Positions 56,240 to 64,000 of a stretch of DNA of 64,000 nt are shown piece after piece. The stretch comes from Lepeophtheirus salmonis. Taxonomy: Eukaryota > Arthropoda > Copepoda > Siphonostomatoida > Caligidae. Position 1 is the first letter of the stretch, and every line of letters starts with the position of its first letter. Both the position numbers and the translations under genes were made by a program. The stretch is taken from assembly GCF_016086655.4 (NCBI RefSeq), contig NC_052140.2, forward strand, positions 4,092,001-4,156,000. Direction: 5' to 3'. The notes below the pieces were generated by a model. That model was given only the letters and a program-made list of their open reading frames with translations. It was not told where the DNA came from and did no database searches.

Positions 56240-57525
56240 AAACTAATATATATTCTATAACGGTACATATTTAATTAATGTTCATATGCCGCAGCAAACT
56301 TATCTTCTCCCCCTCCCTCTTCTTCATCCCGTGGACCATCTATTGAAAAATGTTTTTAGGCAGGAAGAAATAGAACGGACATACCTACAGAGGTACATAC
56401 ACATTTATGTTCCAAAATGCGTATAGCGTTTCGAGGATTGAATTTTAAGTAGTTTTTTCATACATAACATATATAAGAAATACATAATATCATACAATAT
56501 ATATACAAATAAGGATTGCCTTTTAACTTAAACTAAAAGACTTGGGACACCCCCTTTCCCCTGAATAGGAATTTCCAACTTTTCCTTTCAAGCTGATACT
56601 TTCTATCTCATTCATTATTTCTAACAAAAATAGTATATGCGGAAGGAGATAAATGAACAAAAATATAACATAAAGCTTTTTCCAATTAAACACCATTTTC
56701 AATTCGAAATATCCATTAATAATCATATATAGACTTATTTTGTTCATCTCTAACTTCATAAGAGATAGTATGACATAACTCACAGAATATTATTATAAAT
56801 GTACGTTAAACAAGCTTAGCCCTATGTTAGTGAATCTATGATTGTCTGTACCTTATATTTTATAAAATTCCTACAAATTGGTTTAAAATAGATTTTATTG
56901 TCGGAACTTTTTGGTATGCTCTGGAAAATTTAAATTTTGAAAATAAATGTAACCTTTTGGGATTTTAAAAGTACATTTTCTGGAAAATGTTGTAAATTTT
57001 GCAACTTTTCATAAAGATTTAGTGAATTTGACTCACTTGTTCGGTTTAAAGTATTTCCCTTTCTTTTTCTTTTTTTTTTTTTCAATTTAAGATATACAAA
57101 TTGCTAACAATCAGCTGTTGTTGTATATATCAAACTCCACTTCTTCAAAATTGATTATTACACCTTTTGGTACGTAAATAAATGATATTTTATTGAGTTA
57201 CGATTCAAAAAATATAACAATAATAGTCACACAAATTAATCTTGTTATTAAGATTAATTTAAATAAATTATGGGGTTGAGTTTAAACTACACGAGCTCGT
57301 TGCTCAACCTCATTTAAAGTCACATTAATTTTTTTATATTTACTCCACCTTTCTTTATATTAATATGACGTACTGAGCTATAGCTACACATTTTCGTCCT
57401 TAAAAATAAGTTTTCTACAGGCACACTTTGTTTTATGAATAAAGAAAATTTATTTTAATGTTATGACACAGATTTGTTTATTAAAAACATACAAAGCAGT
57501 AGAAAAAATGGAAAAGGAGTCAAAA
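56240..57525. other. Stretch without recognised genes
   Basis: Minus 86-codon frame at 56523-56783 is Ile/Leu/Lys-rich low complexity. Palindromic GAGCTCGTTGCTCAACCTCAT near 57292. Nothing identified. Confidence 0.25.
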
Positions 57526-57589
57526 TGAAGGATGGAAGTGGAGGAAATGGTTGGAAGCGAGATGAAATATTTCTCAAGCCATGGAGAGC

Positions 57590-57749
57590 AAGGTTGGGAA
57601 GACATTACAAAGAAATGTGCAAGAGCTTGAGGCCAGCGTCAAGAAGCAATAGACCAACATGTCTGCTGATTATATTGTACCAACCTACGCCAAGTTCTGA
57701 CCTCGTGTGGAGGCCTATGGTAGAGGCTGGATGCGGCTATATTGAATAG
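57590..57749 (+). pseudogene. Mariner transposase extreme C-terminus
   Basis: In one plus frame: KVGKTLQRNVQELEASVKKQ, a stop, TNMSADYIVPTYAKF, a stop, PRVEA. The end VEAGCGYIE with its stop lies in a second frame (57720-57749). The known form is a helical tail 'VELKASVDKQW..MSADYIV..C..FRPRVEAM.EAGGGYIE'. At least two stops and one frameshift. No catalytic residues remain. A 91-codon frame covering it (57474-57749) mixes frames and is not a protein. Confidence 0.7.
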
Positions 57750-59040
57750 TTCTTGCCAAAATTGATGCCTCAAAGTTTTTTCTTTGACATTTTTCATTAT
57801 ACTTTTCCACTAAAAAGTTATTAAGGTTTTGGTTTTGCTTCTTGATCGGCGAAAATTTCCCTGTCCTACTCTGTAGGTACATATATTTAGAAGTTTTATT
57901 CATATTGAATTGGCACTCATTTCTTATTATAGTAATAGTTCAAGAAAAATCCAGATCACCAAGCATACAAAAACCATCTGTAGGTCCTACTCACTTAGAA
58001 TATCCAACGTTATTTATTATTTATAAATTGTTATTTATTGTTAATTGTTTTAGATTCAAAGTTACCTGCTTTTTAAGAGTTACATTATTTATAATATTTT
58101 CTATGAGGTTAAGTGTAATCATTTATCCATACAGGTGTGTACATTCATCGAAAAAGTCTATTTTATCAGCTATTTTACCATATTATTAGAAAACTCAAAT
58201 TGCAAAAAAATTATAAGTTAATGAAGAGAGGTAGAAAATAAAAGTTTGAGCCAAGGGAGTAAATATATATCCTTGCAAAAATAATAAAAATTTCAAATAT
58301 AATTCAGTTTTTTTCTTCTTCTGCTTCATAACGTATGAATATTATTTTTCTCTTGGGAAATCAATTGAGGAGAGAAAGACCTATTTTATGTAGGTTAAAA
58401 TACTTGAGGTATGAAGCCTTCAAATGATAATAATAATTATAGATTATTTAATTAATTGGCATGGGAGTTTGTTGCTTCAAAAGTTTTTATGTTACTAATC
58501 AAGTTTTTTTTTTTGCAAATTTCACACTATTTTATGACATACATCAATAAAACGGATAATAATAACCATCAAAGTAAAAAACAGTGATTGTTCACCAAAA
58601 TGAATTCCGCATTACCTTGCATGCCATTAATTCACAACCCAATGTTTCTGGTTAATTTACCCTTATCAGTGTTCTGCACGTTGATGGGTCGAATTATTAT
58701 TAGCTAATGTGAAGATGTGAACAATTATCTATGTAGATAAGAAAAAGTTAGTCCATCCATCAACACTTCATTTTTGAGTGAGTGCATAATTGAGAAATAG
58801 TAGAGATCTGGAATAATCCCAAAACTTGATATTCCCACATGAGGAGAATATAAAAGAATAGATTTGCAGACAAAAAGGAAAAAAGAGTCACCGTCATTTT
58901 TACTCCAGTCCTAGAGTGGAAATAAAGAAAAACATGCTAAGCTGTAAGTGTGATTATTCCACTTTCCAAGAATTATATGTCTTAGTATATTGGTACCGCG
59001 TGGTTTCATGATATAACTAATAGCAATGCTCATTATATTA
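57750..59040. other. Stretch without recognised genes
   Basis: The 115-codon plus frame at 57842-58189 is hydrophobic low complexity without domain support. Nothing identified. Confidence 0.25.
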
Positions 59041-59057
59041 AAAAAGAAAAGGAGAGT

Positions 59058-59095
59058 ACAGTTGGTCCCCACTTATGCCAGTTTTGTATAGGGAC
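59058..59095 (+). mobile_element. Possible mariner-like MITE terminus (CAGTTGGTCCCC)
   Basis: TACAGTTGGTCCCCACTTAT then TGTATAGGGAC. This word is common at ends of small TA-target elements in animals. I did not find the opposite end within 1 kb. Confidence 0.3.
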
Positions 59096-59279
59096 ATTTT
59101 TAGTATCAAAACCTGTAAAATTATCTTTAATACCTACACTTTTTACTATTTTACCTATGAATTATACAAAATCCACTGCAGGGACCTCCTGTAGACATCT
59201 ATATTATTAAAGTAAATTTTGTCGTCAGTTTATAGACGCGCCTCTGAGTAATGCTGGACACTATCACTAGTAGAATAAT

Positions 59280-59420
59280 AGGATAGTTTTACCAACTGAT
59301 TTTGGACCTCTACTATTTACATAGATTTGATGAATTCATAAGCTACAGTCTCTGTTTCTTTTCGGGGGAGATTGAGAGATACATTAAAAGTAACTACGTG
59401 CTGTAGAAAGAATGGTATTC
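59280..59420 (+). repeat. Dispersed repeat Rep-J, copy 3
   Basis: CAACTGATTTTGGACCTCTA, CTCTGTTTCTTTTCGGGGGA, GATTGAGAGATACATTAAAA, GTAACTACGTG. Same block order as copy 1. Confidence 0.5.
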
Positions 59421-60044
59421 TGATATAAAACGATATCTATGAAAACAAAATAAAGAAAATAATATCTTTTTCTAACAAAAAGGGAATTATACTTTGGACT
59501 TAGTATAAAATATTCAGAGTTTAGCAACGAAAAATTATTTTGAAATCAGGAAAACAACGCTTTGACCACTAAAAAGATGCAATAGTAAATTTTTTTAATA
59601 AATAATGCTTTGAATTAGTAGCATTTCACCGATACTTATATATAATAATATAGATTTGATTAGAATTCATTGACAGAATGCGGTAATCGTATTTAAAAAT
59701 GGTGATGTTTTTACCAATTCTGCTTTAAAAAAAGCTATAAATATATTCTTAGACAGGTTGATATTGATAAACTAAAGCTCCTTCAATGTATGATATACAT
59801 TTTATATAAATTTGAATTTCAAATTGAAAACTTTTTTCCCTCCATCTTTAAAAAAAAATAAACGCAATTTGCATATTTTTTATATATTTCCGGGAATTTG
59901 ATTTGAGTCTTCATTTTTCCCAAATGATGAAATTCTTTCATTTTACTGAATTAACTTTTTTTTATGTTATGTTTCTGATTATTTTCACCCTTGATAAACA
60001 ATTTTCTGACTTTAAAAAAGAGCAACATTTTATTATATAAGCCT

Positions 60045-60370
60045 TAGTCTATATTAATAAAGCAAAATTTGTTTGTTTAAATTCACAGTCTCCGGATGGA
60101 CCTTATATAGTGATCCATGATGTATATCTTCAAATCTTTTGACATAAGAAATAACTATGAAGTCTTATTAACTACATTTTGGAGACATATGCATATATCA
60201 TCGAAAGTGTATATATAATTATATAAGAAATAATAATGTAGTCGGACAAATGAAATATTGCAGGCGTGCGCATTTATAACGTGCTCACTGTTTCTGTTTG
60301 TTATTGGTCTCTGATGTAGAATCATAATGCATATGAATTGTATATGTTAAGATTTGTATATTTGAATTTG
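60045..60370 (+). repeat. Dispersed repeat Rep-H, copy 2
   Basis: TATTAATAAAGCAAAATTTG, ATAAGAAATAATAATGTAGT, GAAATATTGCAGGCGTGCGC, CACTGTTTCTGTTTGTTATT, ATCATAATGCATATG. Contains an internal duplication of the ATAAGAAATAA block (about 60140 and 60220). Confidence 0.55.
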
Positions 60371-61164
60371 CTGTTAATAAAATATAATATTACTAAGCAA
60401 TTTTATAATCCAAAATCGAAGAAAATACAACGTAAAATCATTATTATATATATATATTTATATACTAGCAGGAACTTTCTATCTTAAAGACAGCTAATTA
60501 AAAAGATTTTATTCATATTTAGCTTATTTATGTTAAAATTCTAAACTAAAACGATTTACTATAAACTATAATTATATAATAAGTAAATTTCTATTGCAAA
60601 ACCTCTTTGTATACAACAATTTTTGTTGTTTCTGTACATTTGATGTAAATATAGTCAAATTTTCATCACTTTTAAAACTGTTCAAAATACAAACATATAA
60701 TTGAACTTTAGAAAATATTGATTTTAGTAAATATAGAGTAATTTTCTCAAATGAAACCTTGTGATTTATTTATTTTCATTGCTAGCTTATCATATCTCTT
60801 CTTCAACCATAATGAAGATTCAAATTACATATTAAGATTATCTTGCTCATCTTCTTCCTAATTCCTATTTAATACACTTTATCTCTTTTTCAGTTATTAC
60901 AATAATTCGGGGTTTTTTTTTTTAATTATTAATTTTTTAAGTAAATTTTCGAATGAACAACCCATACCTTAAAAAATATTTGAGATACGAAGAATCGATC
61001 TTATCTTATGAAACAAAACCAAATTTTTAACGTAACTCAAAATTCTAAACTACTTTTATTTTATGTTTAAAGTCTGTATCTGTCTCTGTTTTTGAAATAA
61101 ATGCATTTTTTCCATAGTTTATCAAAGTAGGACATATATACATCACACACAAATAAATTATTTT

Positions 61165-61365
61165 AATAGTATGTAGGATTTGTAGTTAATTTGCTAAATT
61201 GTGAATAAATAATACGACAATTTTAGTCTCAAAGTACATAAGAAAGAAACAACAGTTGACATGATTTATATATTTGGCTAACAACAAGATTATTTTGGGT
61301 CATTTTTTTGTTTTGTGTTAAGATTCCGTGATACAATAAAGGTAACGACGTAATGGATTAATTAA
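61165..61365 (+). repeat. Dispersed repeat Rep-J, copy 4
   Basis: GTAGGATTTGTAGTTAATTT, GTGAATAAATAATACGAC, CAACAGTTGACATGATTT, GGCTAACAACAAG, GATACAATAAAGGTAACGAC, GTAATGG. Confidence 0.6.
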
Positions 61366-61429
61366 TATATTGTTACATCTCCCTGCCAAGTTGGAAGGAA
61401 GTTTTGTTTTTACCTCTGCTTATTTGTAT

Positions 61430-61620
61430 AGTCACTAAGATACGGAAAAGTTAAAAATTGATTTTGGCCAAACTTGATGCGAAGGTTATTTATGATCACA
61501 GTAAGAGTTCATTAAATTTTGAGAGGTCAAAGTCAAAGGTTAAGGTAGCACAAAACGATAAAAATCGTTAATCGACCATATCTTTTGAAAATATAACACT
61601 TCTTATGTATATTTAATAAA
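61430..61620 (+). repeat. Dispersed repeat Rep-G, copy 3
   Basis: AAACTTGATGCGAAGGTTAT, TTATGATCACAGTAAGAGTT, CATTAAATTTTGAGAGGTCA, AAGTCAAAGGTTAAGGTAGC. The best-preserved copy. Confidence 0.6.
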
Positions 61621-61629
61621 GATGTTTCA

Positions 61630-64000
61630 TATAGCAAAAAAATCAAATTAAGGAAAAATCCTCCTAGATTAAGGTTTGGAATCTACTGTGTGCCATTTCT
61701 AGTTATTATAAGAAAGTGTGAATCATAACAAAGAATGAATTCAAGTACTAATTTATTTTGGATATATTTATAATTATTTATGTGTGTTATTTGATTCTTT
61801 ATATCCCTTGCCTTGTGCATACAAATTAATTATACGTGGTTTATATATATATATAGGAAAAATTATCAATATCGTTTGCAGTAAAATTTATGGCAGTCAG
61901 GGAAAAATAAATTGAAAAATAATAAGAATAAAAAAGAGCTATTTTCGATAAAGCTTTATTCACTATATATACTTATATTTAAATGTGTGTATATATATGT
62001 ATCAATATTGGAAAATGTATTTTCTCAAGGGGGGAGGAGATCAAAAAGTTATGAGCCTATCTGAAGTTTATTAAAATATACATACATCCATTTTTTATTT
62101 ATCTGCTGAAAAATTACATTCAAACAATTTTCGGTGTATATTTGACACGTCATTATCTTTATTGCATCATGCAACCTCTTTTCCAAAAAGAAAAGAAAAA
62201 AATCCCAAAATCATCTTGAAATTAGCCAAAAAAGGCAATCATGCCAACTATTATTTATCATTAAAGTCCTCCTAGGCTATCATTGTTATATTATCTAACT
62301 ACAATTTTTAAAATGAATTACGAGTATATTTAATGAAATGATCATATACATATTATTTTGTTCGATACTGTATTAAAATATTACTTTGTAATATTATAAG
62401 AATGTATAAATTTTTATTTGTATATGACTAGTATGAGCCTGCCTGGTCCACTGGGTGATGATAATAAAAGGTTAATGTGATGTGAAGTCTGTTTCTAAAT
62501 GTATAGAGGTTTGTACCCCCCATCCAATATAGAAAGATGATGTTATCTTATGTAATCAAGAAAAAATATTACCAAAGTAATATGTCAAATTAGTTATACA
62601 ATGACACTATATGGCTTTATTGAACAGATTAAACTCCCATAAGTGTTCATTTGAATTGCAGCAATACAAGAAGAATTAATTGGTTAATGCAATCTTCCCT
62701 CCCCTTCTAATTTTTAATAGTAGAGTGTAGAATAAAAAATGTTGCTAGACAGACAAAACGGAGGAAGAGGAAGATTCAAAAGTTAATTTTTGGAAATATA
62801 ATATAGTCGAATTTTTTCCATAGAAATAATAAAATTTATAATATGACGAGAAATATTATAAGAGCATAATTATAAAACAGATTATTAATTCGTTTATTTT
62901 TTATAAAGAATAAATTATGAAATGGACATGACGTATCAAGTGAGATGAGCAAATCGGCAGCTGACAACAAAATAAATAGGGTATTTTTGTGTTAGCTAGG
63001 AAACACTGAAGAATTAACAAAAAGAGCACACGAACCAACCGTATTTGTCAAGTATATAAAACAATCTCTGAATTACATCAATTACTGTATATTATTCTCC
63101 AAGCTTTAACTACAATCTCAAATTGGATGATCCTAAATTACTTTAATGTGTTTTTAATTATTTTATATACTTGAAAAAACTTTTATTAGTGATACGAGAT
63201 AAGTTTATAAAAGAGAATGATTACACCATAATAAAGGAAAATGACGATACAAAGACAATCTAAAAATATTACTTTAAATACAAAAGATGAAAAATTGAAA
63301 ACACGATCGACTAAAATTACACAAATAGTATTTGTTGGAAAGATTAATAAATTCTAATTAAAATCAATAATAATTAAATAAATAATTATTTTTTTTCCTT
63401 TCGTTTTATAAGTGTTAAAAAGCCTATATTAACAATCACGTAATCAGATCCGTTGACCTTGTGGATGCTTTATTATTTGTAACAAAACCAATAATTACTA
63501 AGAACAAAGCAGAGTTAAGAAGTTGTTCTTTTTTTTTAACACGAATAATGAAATTCCTTTTCTAAAAAAAAGACTTTTCTACCAAAACCTTCATTTGAAA
63601 GTCAAGCAAACTCCAATATTGTTTGTTTACATTTGGTAGTGTTTTTTATCTTAAAGGAATTTAAATTGACCTAATTTCCTATGAATAATTTATATACGAA
63701 AGCTTTTCTATTATACTGCCACTATTTCCTTTTTTAAATCAACCTTTTGTAGAAAGCTTTCAGAAAGGGAAAGTTTAAAAATTTATTGAATATGTACAAA
63801 AGCTTGGATGAACATTGAACATGACTAGATTTATGACTCATATGACATATGACTCATTTCGCCTTAAAGCAATTTTGCCTTAGGCTATTTACCCGTAATA
63901 TAAGTTATTCTATCTTATTGCTTATTTTTGTTTAAAATTGGTGTTCCTTTTGAACTTTTTAATCTAACATTTGATCCATTTCATAGAAATAAATATTGTA
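61630..64000. other. AT-rich stretch without recognised genes
   Basis: Only short chance frames, TA tracts (61845-61855, 61990) and homopolymers. I see no exon, RNA gene or repeat I can define. Confidence 0.3.

Noticed and set aside
57842..58189. 115-codon plus-strand hydrophobic frame
   Set aside because: Low complexity and no recognised family; repeated Leu/Ile/Phe is expected from T-rich DNA.
1..64000. tRNA, rRNA, CRISPR arrays, telomeric repeats
   Set aside because: I looked for GGTTCRANYCC-type boxes, rRNA-like GC blocks, regularly spaced repeats and TTAGG arrays and saw none.

Overview
This 64 kb window is eukaryotic, very AT-rich (roughly 70% A+T by eye), and almost entirely intergenic or intronic. 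It holds short introns with GT/AG borders, many (TA)n and poly-A/poly-T tracts, no operon-like coding, and a very high load of decayed DNA transposons. Tc1/mariner transposase remnants from several lineages, two hAT remnants and compact AT-rich introns fit an arthropod. My best guess is a caligid copepod (a sea louse such as Lepeophtheirus), but that is inference from general repeat character, not from a diagnostic gene.

The only convincing host gene is at the left edge. Two exons on the minus strand (501-612 and 1-174) splice into the first 95 residues of a small multi-pass membrane protein. It resembles HRG1/SLC48A1 haem transporters, including a histidine in the second membrane segment. 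A second coding-like island on the minus strand at 17841-18356 keeps one frame for 172 codons with a single TAG, and looks like a recent pseudogene or a terminal exon of an unrecognised basic protein. A pair of paralogous short reading frames (39356-39580 and 55976-56179, both minus) sits inside a 0.5 kb segment present twice.

The rest is a transposon graveyard. One mariner-type element is bounded from end to end (31664-32867, 51 bp terminal inverted repeats, TA on both sides), and its transposase is broken. It landed inside an older repeat (Rep-C). Nine other mariner/Tc1 transposase pieces lie at about 6.1-6.5, 7.9-8.2, 9.0-9.3, 9.2-9.4, 10.0-10.5, 20.4-20.7, 43.1-43.7, 44.4-44.6 and 57.6-57.7 kb. 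hAT dimerisation-domain remnants lie at 15.9-16.3 and 28.2-28.6 kb.

Between them are at least ten dispersed non-coding families that recur within this window. Rep-A (7 copies), Rep-B (9 copies) and Rep-C (7 copies) are the most frequent. Rep-D has full-length copies of about 670 bp with inverted ends. Rep-A and Rep-C end in a similar motif (GGTNNGTCAACA) next to TA microsatellites, which suggests both are non-autonomous mariner-like elements. Several strong perfect inverted repeats (17.2, 35.6, 53.2, 13.2/34.6 kb) are of unknown role. I found no tRNA, rRNA, CRISPR or complete intact gene. All repeat family names are local labels.
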